DNA from: Betaproteobacteria bacterium
GTDB lineage: Bacteria; Pseudomonadota; Gammaproteobacteria; Burkholderiales; Casimicrobiaceae
NCBI GenBank assembly: GCA_003153335.1
Contig: PLYG01000565.1
Span: 264-28,931, forward strand
Length of the DNA: 28,668 nt
Direction of reading: 5' to 3'
The notes beneath the pieces were generated by a model. The model did not search any database. It saw nothing but the letters and a program-made list of their open reading frames with translations, and had not been told where the DNA came from. Each line of letters starts with the position of its first letter. Within the stretch, counting starts at the first letter, position 1. The translations under genes and the position numbers were made by a program. Positions 10,501-18,298 of this stretch are shown here, piece after piece.

Positions 10501-11093
10501 TTCCTACGGTCGCGGTGTCGGTCACCTATGCCGTGTTTGCGACGAACGCCGGCGGTACCGGCTCAGCCAGCATAACGCTGGTCTACACTGGCGCGCCGGC
10601 GGTCCCGGTGTGTACGCTAGCGGCAATCTTTGTGGCTTTTCGTCAAGTATCCCTCGTGGCTACGTGCTCCGGCAGCCCAACCTCGTATGGATGGGCGAAT
10701 TGCACATCCGCCAGCAGCGCTTGCACGCCGGTCTCGCCACCAGTTGAAGGGCCGGTTACCTACACTGTCATCGCCACCAACGCGAACGGCACCAGCACGC
10801 CTGTCTCGACGACCGTCACCTATACGGCGCCCGCCGGTACACCGGTTTGCACCATAGCGATGATCATCGTTGGGTTCCGACAAATCACTCTGAACGCAAC
10901 CTGTTCGGGCAGTCCAACCAGCTTCAATTGGAGCAATGCGACGTACGTTGGCCTCAACTGCGTATCAACAGGCCCCACGTGTTCGCCGCCCGCGCCGCCC
11001 TTTGCCACGACAATCCGATACACGTTGAGCGGTGTCAATGCCTCCGGTACCGGCGCTTTGGCCTATCTCGATGTGACATGGATTGCCCCGTGA
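4506..11093 (+). CDS. traN: Giant TraN, mating-pair stabilisation protein with C-terminal Ig-like repeats
   Basis: An outer-membrane, Cys-rich protein that stabilises mating pairs by contacting the recipient surface. At about 2195 aa it is more than three times F TraN (about 602). After the signal peptide comes a Pro-rich segment and a long Cys-rich body. A hydrophobic stretch (about 1120-1148) precedes the TraN core at about 1150-1210, with NCHSVGGYCKSKFLG and SYCCYKTPLARIINEQ. A beta-rich domain follows (about 1400-1530, ATWDDHLQINIAGNEVY to VWGCGHGYAKLQVHY), then two related Cys-bearing modules and six tandem repeats. Start: the frame is open from 4215 inside traU. ATG 4506 is chosen, but ATG 4542 gives a more ordinary signal peptide, and neither has a strong ribosome site. 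Confidence 0.9.
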   Translation: MEINLPQPKTVRMLAIRQTPVFHAVTWLVLATQFWFPIMATAQSAPPINYPEQPIPTAPDFLRRDPLNITNYPARPTPTLTPNYGTGVPGSTNTTPGAATPTAQVVPTANDAQSLIQNTLVPSQNPPTVLHPLVLPGLPNTPAPSAYYGSDSSGFGPNGGGQINIREMFPGSTGDTILYDNLNVDPTAIRSTAAQVKANISQIGCRTTRFALMTDPGGGFSPSIVMTVKTLRITLIPIAGTNPIEYTKQRDFEQENYNGIVNIAVPVLGYASTKEQVVREATPNRPGLSLYYQLYPFNAPNDGTYFPFFHNIGGALAGGFDSVGGLGDHFTPKGIVTMNGTLGYMTAYLFAVNRTFGGTVPTAPCPPDPPGCVLDNVNTCLPMATGVAALFSVTKSSTQKAMDTLNTSVFVPHPLTNDPDLQVVVGANKTMQNDSNPVYNELFGGCTYSSENPGSTTTTYHKPDIYHCQNLRKQQFVPNGCDGTRNFTFALLQSQHVVVQVDVYQRTPWPRPPPTCNTPTDVLTGDYATTWVCTPVTGAPYAPTLAPFIYTDVPSTYTGPINHTIALVNGGGTVREGPLSDGKLFNYTIFPLAGVPADQIFPWNNQLVSTPTAAGTVSGAPLTAGLATDNWTMHVTGTATAASSWQIQTDIEQVLFNQIVGCDNYMAMLADRFCSGKMDCSEDRALPGPQMDVGQGFLVNADGTGVYGGVAKLLVPWGPPDSAVNNTTTGAGPIVPVPNSCWKAHGQPMTCSFGTGPIPCYIDAQGNEVCGNTQTCVTDPITNIQTCDPGLVSHFGDPDFIDNCGIRTGPPSVPGPLFGNPACNSINGAEQVCAPGASGIFSRVCYVYDVTYDCGTDQTLSIPVGSTTPVIQQCGSPIRCLGTECHNPKPEDNPDFAKVAVTTAVVDGLQHDLGCGDNTPATVDALGNLPPGCQLMIFPGKWMWCKVPIGTSIGLTPDCCAQSDEAAQGVDILSYIKLAMAMSKLANLPAVQMALANIPGYKGLIDSFQNMSSELSGAADATLKFMQDAYSNIASELGVFTETAPGESAAGLLSGTGTGLGGLVNYFQQLIFSALHDLMVEVFGPEITSMFIAGGSSATMSVVGEGTTGETYVATTEVADYSAGVILEALNVVMLVYAVLQIIGHIVFKCEAQELQLGIQRKIGNCHSVGGYCKSKFLGVTCAEWRNSYCCYKTPLARIINEQLKRQLYGIQLNAGYGEASNPSCGGLTINELTAADWSRIDLTEWLQIMQDAGLMAKNAPDAAIKYDTNANENETLLGLKINPPVTPPVTLPLTGARASRTVQKDAVTTPPFQLLPSLTDKIMLDFGDKTLLIGNRRQALATQPVCYRDPEKLPWYAGDVPAPGAVIEQIGGTGQMTSCGDGCIEITLGKPERRSSCGSGSVIDQNYAINVLLPAYIRSASVTEATWDDHLQINIAGNEVYTSPSFYTGGELGTIWCLTQATQFPGTAEPGETCTYPSNVPAGGLPPPGIDVTALFQSGGVIQTDTIVKVWGCGHGYAKLQVHYGAPPPTDPVAGDCIAPPTGVNMGAGGMVCNASASATLIAAGQQVRLIDDCTPIPTSHVWTASAGCVAPIGGATATVTSNTAGTCTYTDSASDWARSTTASVTVTYSMGCSITADNARPFTGERIRLTDTCLPVAMSYAWGSSPGCSIPLGSRVATVTELVAETCTYTVTATEGTNTATTSITISFDELPSAVPVCTLGDTFTGVGQGVLTANCSGNPTSYAWTNCSSVTAACSVFTPPAGGTVTYTVVATNIQGNSVPVSLTINWAAPAGVPVCIIAFGDALPTGGFQLVAICTNIPTSYTWTNCSSVARICDFIPPPLGGQVVVTVVANSDYGPSTPVSVTLNYPTNVPVCSSISVTTLALNSYELQAVCSNSPTSYTWTNCTSSTSLCTPVRPTTGSTVTYTMTATNASGTSSPPLSVNITYPPPSAAPQCSVAASGTSATGYTLVANCTNSPTSYTWVSCTSTTNTCAPSIPTVAVSVTYAVFATNAGGTGSASITLVYTGAPAVPVCTLAAIFVAFRQVSLVATCSGSPTSYGWANCTSASSACTPVSPPVEGPVTYTVIATNANGTSTPVSTTVTYTAPAGTPVCTIAMIIVGFRQITLNATCSGSPTSFNWSNATYVGLNCVSTGPTCSPPAPPFATTIRYTLSGVNASGTGALAYLDVTWIAP
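9654..11090 (+). repeat. Six tandem ~80-aa Cys-bearing Ig/PKD-like repeats in TraN
   Basis: Units start at 9654, 9891, 10125, 10368, 10602 and 10839 (79, 78, 81, 78, 79 and 84 codons). Each opens with PVC or PQC, then has C-(T/S)-(N/G)-x-P-T-S-(Y/F)-x-W, N/S-C-(T/S)-S and a fourth Cys. Each closes with V-T-Y-T-V-x-A-T-N-x-x-G-(T/N)-S-like and a final strand. Four Cys per unit suggest two disulfides per domain. Two more distant modules with the same C-x-P-x-S-(H/Y)-x-W logic lie upstream (about 9120-9653). The last unit has an insertion before its final Cys. Confidence 0.9.
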
Positions 11094-11183
11094 TGCGGCG
11101 ATTCGTTGTCCGCTCACGGGACAGGACTTGCGTGTTCGGTTTGGTGAGTCGAATTCTGGTAACATTAATGGCCTCGATTGGTC

Positions 11184-11189
11184 AAGGAA
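11184..11189 (+). promoter_or_regulatory. Ribosome binding site setting the traF start
   Basis: AAGGAA lies 10 bases before ATG 11200. The traF frame is open back to 11083, but only ATG 11200 has a Shine-Dalgarno sequence and opens directly into a signal peptide, so the upstream part is taken as untranslated. Confidence 0.6.
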
Positions 11190-11199
11190 AGCCCGCTTT

Positions 11200-12165
11200 A
11201 TGCGTCGTTGGCACTGCCTGTTGTCCATCCTTCTGATCGGCCTCTGGCTGCCGACGGCGACGCTTGCCGCCGACGAGTTCCTCAAGCGCAAAGAAGAGGG
11301 GTGGTTCTGGTACAAGGACCCGCCGGACCTACCGAAAAGAGCGGAGCCGAAAGTCGAAGAGCCGCCGCCGGTGGCGCCACCAGCGCCGCCGCCCGAACCG
11401 CCGAAGGAGCTGCCGAAGTTTGAAACCACGCCACCGCTGTTTTCGGTGGCGTGGTTCCGCAAAAATTTCGAGAAAATCCAGAACGCGGCCATCGACGATC
11501 CGACACCGGACAACGTGGCCGCCATGCTCTATGCCCAGCGCATCATGCTGGAAAAGTCCGACAACTTCGCCACGGCCTCGACCCGGATGTCGCAGTCCGA
11601 CCCGTATCTGGACGAAAACAACCGCGTGCCGCTCTCGACGGCGTTGCGTTCGGCGACCTTCTATCGCGAGAGCAAGGCCAAGGGCCTCGCCCTGACTGAG
11701 CTATCCAAAAAAGCGGGGCTGATCTTCTATTTTGATTCGCGTTGCAACCACTGCGTGGTCATGCAGCAGGCGGTCAACGCCTTTGCCGACAAGCACAACT
11801 TCATCGTCTACAACGTCAGCATCGACGGCAATCCGTTGCCGAACATGAAGAACTGGGTCAAGGATACCGGTCGCTTCCGTGATCTCGGGTTGCAGTTGAC
11901 GCCGACCGTGGTGCTCGCCGTGCCACCCAGCACCTATCTCGTACTGGCGCAGGGCGCGATGTCCTACGACATGCTCGAAGGCCGCGCGCTGGTCGCGGCC
12001 GAAGATCAGAAGCTGTTGCCGGTGGAGATGATCCGCGCCGCCAACGTTTACGACCGTGGCCGCATTTCGCCGGGTGATCTGAAGCAGCTCGGCATCGACA
12101 CCGATCCGGACGATCCGAAGACGTGGGTCGCCTACATTCGCAAAACGCTCGGTACCGCCTACTAG
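11200..12165 (+). CDS. traF: TraF, thioredoxin-like conjugal pilus assembly protein
   Basis: A periplasmic protein of 321 aa with a signal peptide (residues 1-22, TATLA cleavage region). A mature start rich in charged residues is followed by a Pro-rich linker (about residues 50-75). The C-terminal thioredoxin fold has the active-site motif Cys182-Asn-His-Cys185 in FYFDSRCNHCVVM, and LTPTVVLAV supplies the cis-Pro loop. F TraF lacks the CxxC pair, while many SXT/R27-type TraF proteins keep it and are thought to act as disulfide isomerases. An active redox role fits the Cys-rich TraU, TraN and TraH encoded alongside. The Pro-rich linker makes it longer than F TraF (about 247). Confidence 0.93.
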   Translation: MRRWHCLLSILLIGLWLPTATLAADEFLKRKEEGWFWYKDPPDLPKRAEPKVEEPPPVAPPAPPPEPPKELPKFETTPPLFSVAWFRKNFEKIQNAAIDDPTPDNVAAMLYAQRIMLEKSDNFATASTRMSQSDPYLDENNRVPLSTALRSATFYRESKAKGLALTELSKKAGLIFYFDSRCNHCVVMQQAVNAFADKHNFIVYNVSIDGNPLPNMKNWVKDTGRFRDLGLQLTPTVVLAVPPSTYLVLAQGAMSYDMLEGRALVAAEDQKLLPVEMIRAANVYDRGRISPGDLKQLGIDTDPDDPKTWVAYIRKTLGTAY

Positions 12166-12175
12166 GACCCTCGCC

Positions 12176-13762
12176 ATGTTTCGCAGACTCGTCGCCGCGC
12201 TCGTCGCTACCGCGTTCCTTTGCACTTCCACCGTGGCTCAAGCGGGCCTCGGTGACGCCTTGGGCGCGATGGTCAACATGACCCCGCCGTCGGCCGTCAC
12301 CACCGCAGATCGCGGCGCATTGGTTGGTGGTTCCTACACGATGCGGCTCCCGACCAAGACGTACAACCTGTTCTATTTTGACCCGCCCCGGATCAGCGCA
12401 GGGTGCGGGGGCATCGATCTCTTTATGGGCTCCTTCTCGTTCCTGAATGCCGATGCGTTCAAAGGCATGATCAAGAGCATCGCGCAGGCAGCGGCCGGCT
12501 ACTTCTTCATCACGGCACTGGGCAACATCTGTCCCGATTGCGCGAAGTGGCTTTCCTACCTGCAGAGTTTGTCCACGATGATGAATCAAGGGCAACTCAA
12601 TACGTGCAAGGTGGGTGCCAGTTTTGGCTCGGCGCTGGCCAATTCGGCGACCGACAACATGGACTTCTCGCACAAGAACGAAGCGGGAACGGTGTCCGAT
12701 TGGTTCGCGCCGGGCAGCACCACCTTCTTGGGCGGCGGCGCCAACGCCGATTGGGTCAAGGGCATCATGAACATGATGGGCAAAAGCGGTCAGGACAACG
12801 CGGCGGCCCAGATCAAGTACAACAGCTACGGCGGCAATCTGGTGTGGCGCGCCATGGTCAAGAACAGTGGGCCGAGCATCATCGCCTTTCCTACCTCCTC
12901 CACCAGTTCGCTTAGTCAGGTCGAGTTCGTCAGCATGATCATCTCGCTGATCGGCACCACGATCATTCCCATCGACCAGACCAAGTTCGACGGCACGGCC
13001 GACCAGACGCTGTTCAACAATTGTCAAAGTGCTGCCGACAGCGGTGCCTGCGAAGCAGCGACAGTGAGTATCAAGCCCGATCTGAAGTTCATGGACATTA
13101 CCAAGGGCCACAAGAACGGCCGGGTCGATTACTGGCGCTGCACGACTGACTCCATCGGCAATCTCGAAAACGACATCAGCAACGACCTCGGCTGTTTGTC
13201 GATGAAGGAAATGCCGCTGCCGTGGCCGGGTACCGAAGCCATCGTCAACTACTACCTTTTCTGCGACTCATCGAGCGGCGCGATGACCTTGAATGTCACG
13301 CCCAACGACACCGGTGCCTGCTACCAGAGCGACGTGGCGCTGCCCGGCTCGATCATCAGCAATATTGCGTCGGGCACGCCGCTGACGAACCCGCAGCGCG
13401 CATTCCTCAGCAACTTCAAGCAACCGGTCTATCGAATGATGGTCGAGGCCCAGCGCACGCCCATGGTGATGACCACGTTGGCGAAAGCGTTCGCCCCGGA
13501 GATGGCCGGCGAGTTGACCGGGCTTTTCACCGACGCAATGCTGAAGGTCATTGCCACCTCCTTCAGCAAGAATTCGAAGTCGGTACTGACGGACGAAGCG
13601 AAGGTAAACATCGCCGCGTTCCGCAAGTTTGCCGATGATCAAGCCGCCGCCCAGCAGGATTTCATGAAGACACTGCTTGCTGCCGCTGAATACGTGAAGC
13701 TGGCACGCGGATACGATCCGATCCTCATCAGCACGCCGAAGTCTGCCTCCAAGGGCGGATAG
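12176..13762 (+). CDS. traH: TraH, F-type pilus assembly/outer-membrane complex protein
   Basis: A periplasmic protein of 528 aa (F TraH about 458) with a signal peptide ending near residue 23 (VAQA). The family hallmark is SAGCGGIDLFMGSFSFLNAD (Cys77). It is followed by ALGNICPDCAKWLSYLQ, where Cys119 and Cys122 form a CxxC-like pair. Further Cys residues are spread over the middle. The C-terminal 80 residues form an amphipathic, coiled-coil-like helix. It starts 10 bases after traF and ends 10 bases before traG. In F, TraH works with TraF, TraU and TraW in pilus extension and retraction. Confidence 0.93.
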   Translation: MFRRLVAALVATAFLCTSTVAQAGLGDALGAMVNMTPPSAVTTADRGALVGGSYTMRLPTKTYNLFYFDPPRISAGCGGIDLFMGSFSFLNADAFKGMIKSIAQAAAGYFFITALGNICPDCAKWLSYLQSLSTMMNQGQLNTCKVGASFGSALANSATDNMDFSHKNEAGTVSDWFAPGSTTFLGGGANADWVKGIMNMMGKSGQDNAAAQIKYNSYGGNLVWRAMVKNSGPSIIAFPTSSTSSLSQVEFVSMIISLIGTTIIPIDQTKFDGTADQTLFNNCQSAADSGACEAATVSIKPDLKFMDITKGHKNGRVDYWRCTTDSIGNLENDISNDLGCLSMKEMPLPWPGTEAIVNYYLFCDSSSGAMTLNVTPNDTGACYQSDVALPGSIISNIASGTPLTNPQRAFLSNFKQPVYRMMVEAQRTPMVMTTLAKAFAPEMAGELTGLFTDAMLKVIATSFSKNSKSVLTDEAKVNIAAFRKFADDQAAAQQDFMKTLLAAAEYVKLARGYDPILISTPKSASKGG

Positions 13763-13772
13763 GGAGAAGACG

Positions 13773-16700
13773 ATGCAGAAGACTTTCGCTGGGCTGATGC
13801 TGGCGCTTGTTTGTGCTGGGCTGGCGCTCGCCGTTCCTGCCGTTACGTCGCCACCTACGGAGGTTGCCATCTTGGCCCTCCCGCGCGACGCACTGCCAGC
13901 CGGGGACTTTGTGCTCAATGCCGGGGTCGTGGCCGCTCCGCCTTTGGCCTCCACCGTATCAGGCGCGCAGACCTCGGCAACGACAAAAGCACTGGCAGCC
14001 AGTGGTGCGAGCGTGGCGGGTACCGGTGCATTCGACGCGCGTACGGCGACCGTGGCCGGCCTTGTCGCCAGCGGCAGCACGAGTGGTGGTCGGGTGCGAG
14101 CGAAGTCGGGAAGCACCAGCGGCACGTTCGTGTTCTATACGCTGGGCGACTCGGACATGTATCAGGCGGCGCTCAACGCGATCGCGATGCTATTCAGTCT
14201 CAGCTCCAACGCGGGATTGGTCGGCAGCAAAGACGGGTCCACCGTCGATCTGCTGGGGCCCATTGCCGCCATCGGCATGCTGCTCTCGCTGATGTTTGTC
14301 TGTGTGTCGGGGATCATGAAGCAGGAAATCCGACTCGACACGTTGCTGGTCACGTTTATTCTGTCGTGGGCGATGTTCGTGCCGAAGACGACCGTGATCA
14401 TCGAGGACCTCTACAGCGGCTCGGTCAAGACGGTCGCCAATGTACCAGTGGGAGTAGCAGTTCCGGGGGCATTGATTTCGATGTTCACCAAGAACTTTGC
14501 CGAGAAAATCGAGACGGCCTTCTCGACCCCGAATTCCGGGTTCCAGCCGCTGTTGACGGACAACGGCAACGGCGGCCCGGGCGTCGGCGGCTTTGCCAAT
14601 CCGCTGAAGATGCTGCTGGCGCTGCAGAAGATCAACATGTGCGACAGCAACAGCGACATCTGCGCCGACATGCTGGAATACACGCGCAGTTGCCAGTCCG
14701 ACAATCAGGGCAATCGCATCAGCCCGGAGCAAGTGTTCAAGTCCCCTGATGTGCTCACCGCGCTCTTCGGTGCGGCGGGCGCAGGCAAGGGAATTCAAGC
14801 CAGCACGGTCTACCGCTCTGCCTTTCACCTGACTCCGGTGGGCATCCTGACCACGCCCGCACTGCTGGCGGCCGGCGGCATTGTGTCGTGCGATGACGCT
14901 GCTGCGGCGATCCGCGTGGACATCGAGACCTACATCGATAATCCGGCGGGCGTCAACGGCGGCGTCAATTCGTTCAAGTCCGACTTTGCGCATGCGATGG
15001 GCCAACGCAAGCTCGGTGCGATGACCACCGGCACGATTCCCGGCGTCAATGACACCGGCGGCACGGCATGGTCGGACGAACTCGATGCCAGCTTGGACCC
15101 TGCCGCTCTGCTCGGGCAGGGGGCGGTGGCCAACGTCTCCATTGATCGGCGCGGAGTCATTGGTGCGTTGCTCATGCGCAACCCGACGTTCGCGGCTTTT
15201 GCCGCGTCCAATCAGGCCGACCGGGGTGCCGCCTACGAGATGTTCATGACGGTGGCGATGGAACAGTTCAAGGCCGATGCGGCAGGCGACGGGTCCATGT
15301 TCCTGAAGACCATGCTGCCGTCGATGACGATTTTGACGTTCTTCTTTTTTGCCTTCGCGCCGATTGTGGCCATGCTGGTCATGATTACCGGCCTGCATTC
15401 GATCAAGATCATCATCTCGTATCTGACCTTTGGGCTGTGGACACAGAGCTGGTTGCCCGGTGCGGCCATCGTCAACTATTTTATCCAGCAGCAGTGGTTG
15501 TCCAAAGTCTCGGGCACCGGCAGCGGAGTACCCGGTGGCATGTTCTCCATCGCCAATCAACCCGAGATGTACGACCTCGTCAGCACCCAGCTCGCCGTCG
15601 GCGCCAACATGCTCGCCTCGGTGCCGGTGGTGATGATGGCCCTGATGGCTGGCTCGGCGTACGGACTATCCAAGCTCTCAGAGTCGGTGGGTGCGGGTAA
15701 GGGCCGGTTGGATTCGAAGGGAATCGCACCCGATGCGATGACCGCCGCCAATGCCGCCGCGTTGATGGAGAACGATACCAAGATGGGCCACGCTTATGGG
15801 CGCGGGGAAACCAATAACCGGTTCTTGGCCGGTGAACAGGCCAACACGCCGAACTTTGCCTACTCAGGTGGGTTCGGGGAAGGTACCGCGCTCGGTACTT
15901 CCCTGAGCACCGGCGCGAAAACAGCGGCCTCGAATTCAACGAGCAAGATGCATCAGGCGATGGCCCAGTCCGGCAAGCAATGGCAGACCGGGGAATCGCT
16001 GAAGGACACCGACACCAACACACTTAGCCACGGTTTGTCCGCCAAGATCGACGAGGCGCAGGGCACCGGGACCAGCGCAAAATTCGGGAAGCAGATCGCC
16101 GACTCGACGAGCTTGGCAATCGGCGCCGGAGCCAGAGCCATGGCGAACAATCTGGGTTTGTCAGCGGCCAAGGCAGCAATGGGCGCTTCATTGCTCGGCT
16201 CGCTGGAGGCGATGGGGATCAAGGGCGAATCGGCGCACAAGATTACCAGCAGTATGGACGCAGCGATGGATAGCAGCCTCAAGAACAACTTCACGACCGG
16301 GGCCAGCGTCGATCAGCAGAAGGCCAATCAGGTCGCGAAGAGTCTGGAAGCGTCGGTCGCGCAAAGTTTTGGCGAAAGCAGCAGCGTCAGCAAGGCGTTT
16401 GGCGAGCAGCAGACGGCGACCACCGAAGCGGGCAAGATGAGCCAAGCCTCGGAGAGCGCGCAGAAGAGCCAGCAAGGTGGCGCCAGCATTCAGGCCAACG
16501 GTGCCATGATGGTCGGCAATCTGGAGACGGGCTCACGCACCGCGCAGGAGCGCGCGAATCGCATGGCGCCAGGCGCCGAGGCGTTCAAGGCGAAGACCGA
16601 TCCTTTGCAATCGGTGATGAGCGACCAAGCCAAGAAGGGGGTCGCTGCTATCGGCAAGTACGCCTCGATGGGCAGCATTCGTGGTGTACTGGGTGAAGCC

Positions 16701-18242
16701 AACGAAATGATGATGAGCGGTGACGCTACGACCGCCGCGATAGGTCACTGGGCCGTGGGTACTTTCGGCGGCACTGTCAACAATCAAGGAATGCAGATCG
16801 GACCGTCAGGATTGCCGAAGGCTGCGATGAATACCGGCGACCATCTGGCGAAGATGGATGGGTCGCGGCGCGCTATCGAGGCGGCAACCGGCGCGAAGCT
16901 GGGCGGAGGTCCGGGCGTTGGGGGCTCGTCCATGGGTGAAGGCATGGACGCGCTCAAGAGTGACGGGGCACTCCAGTCCGGAGCCATCGACAAGGCCGTG
17001 GCCGGCGGCAAGGGCGCCACGCAAGGCGCGCTGGGCGCTGCCCGCGCGAACTTCGGAGCCAAGAGCGCCAGCCATCTTGCCGCAGGTCAGGCAGCACAAG
17101 CTGACGTGAAGGGGAAGGGCGCATCGGCGCGGTCGGAGAAAGACGCGACGATTGTTGCAAATTCAGATCAGGGTAAGGGTATCGCTGGCGGGGCGATGGG
17201 GGCGTTCGACGGGCTGGCTACCGGCGTTACGTCAGCGGCGGCGTTCTATAGCCAAATGCATGAGAAGGTGTCTGGGCAGGTGGCGGCTCAGGAAGCCAAG
17301 ACCGGTGGCAAGGGTGGCGCGGCGGAAGGTGGTCCGAAAGGTGGCGCGCCCGAGGCGGCCGGTGGGGCACGTGCGGTTGAATCGACAGCGGCGCCGGCCA
17401 TCGAAAACACAGGTGCTGCAGCCGCGCCGGAAGTGGCAAAAGTTGGTGGCGGCAGCGCAGCACCGGCCGGAGGCGCCCCTACGACGGCTGCAAGTACCGC
17501 AGCGTCCGCCGGAGGCGGCGCTGCCAACGCAGGAAGCCCGGCGGCACCGGCCGGCGCACCGACTGGATCGGCCGCCGCTGGCCCTTCGACCGGGGGCGCT
17601 GCAAGTGCCGCATCCGAAGCTGCCATTGCGGAAGTGGGCGGAGCGGCGCATCCGGCAGCGGGCGGCAGTGCGGCGGCAGGGGAAGCTGGTGGCGCGGCCG
17701 GTGCAACCGCTGGAGAGGGTGCTGGAGCACCCAAGGCTGCTGGCGCCGCCGCTGCTGCATCTTCGAGCCCTTATTCATTCAAGGGCGTGATCGAGTCGGT
17801 CGGAAAGTCGTCGAAGACGTGGTGGGCGTTGGGGGCGGCCGATACCGCTTATGAAGGGTACCAGCAGGGCAAGCATCTAACCAATAGGTCTGACCAGCTC
17901 CAACTCGGCGCCGAAAAAGCGGGACTTTTTACAGCCTCAATGGTCGCTGGTGGGCACGCGGGCGTTATTGCGGCCGGCGTTACCGCACCTTCCGGACCGG
18001 GTGCGCTGGTGGCCGGCGCGGTCACGGCTATAGCGGTAGGCGGAGCGACCTACTACTCACTGAAGAAGACCGAAGAGGCTCTCTTGCATCACTTTGACAT
18101 GAAGACCGGCGAAGAAAAGGCCAACGAAAATATGGTCAAGACTGGCATCTTCCCGCACGACAACAACGCCAGCGCGCAGTCGCTGATTGATGTACAGAAG
18201 GTTCAGGAGAAGCAACGGTCTCCCGCCGGAGTGCCAAACTAG
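13773..18242 (+). CDS. traG: TraG, mating-pair stabilisation/entry-exclusion target protein
   Basis: An inner-membrane protein of 1489 aa (F TraG about 938). ATG 13773 has AGGGAGA immediately upstream, overlapping the traH stop. A signal-like hydrophobic start is followed by helices at about 161-182 and 190-204. A periplasmic loop comes next, then hydrophobic stretches at about 510-560 (ILTFFFFAFAPIVAMLVMI) and 610-630. The rest is a long Ser/Ala/Gly/Gln-rich helical domain, an Ala/Gly/Pro-rich linker (about 1168-1330) and a C-terminal segment of about 160 residues with Gly/Ala-rich hydrophobic helices. In F and SXT the N-part assists pilus assembly, and the C-part stabilises pairs and is recognised by the recipient exclusion protein. 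Confidence 0.92.
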   Translation: MQKTFAGLMLALVCAGLALAVPAVTSPPTEVAILALPRDALPAGDFVLNAGVVAAPPLASTVSGAQTSATTKALAASGASVAGTGAFDARTATVAGLVASGSTSGGRVRAKSGSTSGTFVFYTLGDSDMYQAALNAIAMLFSLSSNAGLVGSKDGSTVDLLGPIAAIGMLLSLMFVCVSGIMKQEIRLDTLLVTFILSWAMFVPKTTVIIEDLYSGSVKTVANVPVGVAVPGALISMFTKNFAEKIETAFSTPNSGFQPLLTDNGNGGPGVGGFANPLKMLLALQKINMCDSNSDICADMLEYTRSCQSDNQGNRISPEQVFKSPDVLTALFGAAGAGKGIQASTVYRSAFHLTPVGILTTPALLAAGGIVSCDDAAAAIRVDIETYIDNPAGVNGGVNSFKSDFAHAMGQRKLGAMTTGTIPGVNDTGGTAWSDELDASLDPAALLGQGAVANVSIDRRGVIGALLMRNPTFAAFAASNQADRGAAYEMFMTVAMEQFKADAAGDGSMFLKTMLPSMTILTFFFFAFAPIVAMLVMITGLHSIKIIISYLTFGLWTQSWLPGAAIVNYFIQQQWLSKVSGTGSGVPGGMFSIANQPEMYDLVSTQLAVGANMLASVPVVMMALMAGSAYGLSKLSESVGAGKGRLDSKGIAPDAMTAANAAALMENDTKMGHAYGRGETNNRFLAGEQANTPNFAYSGGFGEGTALGTSLSTGAKTAASNSTSKMHQAMAQSGKQWQTGESLKDTDTNTLSHGLSAKIDEAQGTGTSAKFGKQIADSTSLAIGAGARAMANNLGLSAAKAAMGASLLGSLEAMGIKGESAHKITSSMDAAMDSSLKNNFTTGASVDQQKANQVAKSLEASVAQSFGESSSVSKAFGEQQTATTEAGKMSQASESAQKSQQGGASIQANGAMMVGNLETGSRTAQERANRMAPGAEAFKAKTDPLQSVMSDQAKKGVAAIGKYASMGSIRGVLGEANEMMMSGDATTAAIGHWAVGTFGGTVNNQGMQIGPSGLPKAAMNTGDHLAKMDGSRRAIEAATGAKLGGGPGVGGSSMGEGMDALKSDGALQSGAIDKAVAGGKGATQGALGAARANFGAKSASHLAAGQAAQADVKGKGASARSEKDATIVANSDQGKGIAGGAMGAFDGLATGVTSAAAFYSQMHEKVSGQVAAQEAKTGGKGGAAEGGPKGGAPEAAGGARAVESTAAPAIENTGAAAAPEVAKVGGGSAAPAGGAPTTAASTAASAGGGAANAGSPAAPAGAPTGSAAAGPSTGGAASAASEAAIAEVGGAAHPAAGGSAAAGEAGGAAGATAGEGAGAPKAAGAAAAASSSPYSFKGVIESVGKSSKTWWALGAADTAYEGYQQGKHLTNRSDQLQLGAEKAGLFTASMVAGGHAGVIAAGVTAPSGPGALVAGAVTAIAVGGATYYSLKKTEEALLHHFDMKTGEEKANENMVKTGIFPHDNNASAQSLIDVQKVQEKQRSPAGVPN
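17275..17760 (+). repeat. Ala/Gly/Pro low-complexity coding segment of TraG
   Basis: About 160 codons made almost entirely of Ala, Gly, Pro, Ser, Thr and Glu in irregular short repeats (GGAA-, PAGG- and AAGA-like). It separates the helical TraG domain from a distinct C-terminal segment and behaves like a flexible linker. The high GC content here creates long spurious frames on both strands. Confidence 0.8.
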
Positions 18243-18255
18243 GGTCGCAGAATGC

Positions 18256-18281
18256 ACAACGGCGCCCTTGGGCGCCGTTGT
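18256..18281. terminator. Hairpin terminator between convergent traG and the - strand gene
   Basis: A perfect 11-bp inverted repeat (ACAACGGCGCC / GGCGCCGTTGT) with a 4-base CTTG loop lies 13 bases after the traG stop and 17 bases before the end of the convergent gene. There is no long T-run on either side, so termination may be weak or factor-assisted. The symmetric placement suggests it serves both directions. Confidence 0.75.
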
Positions 18282-18298
18282 CTTGTCGGTTGTGCAGG

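Noticed and set aside
11858..13111. 417-aa open frame on the - strand
   Set aside because: Antisense to traF and traH, both well supported by family motifs.
14190..15560. 456-aa open frame on the - strand
   Set aside because: Antisense shadow of traG with biased Arg/His/Gln composition and no recognisable start signal.
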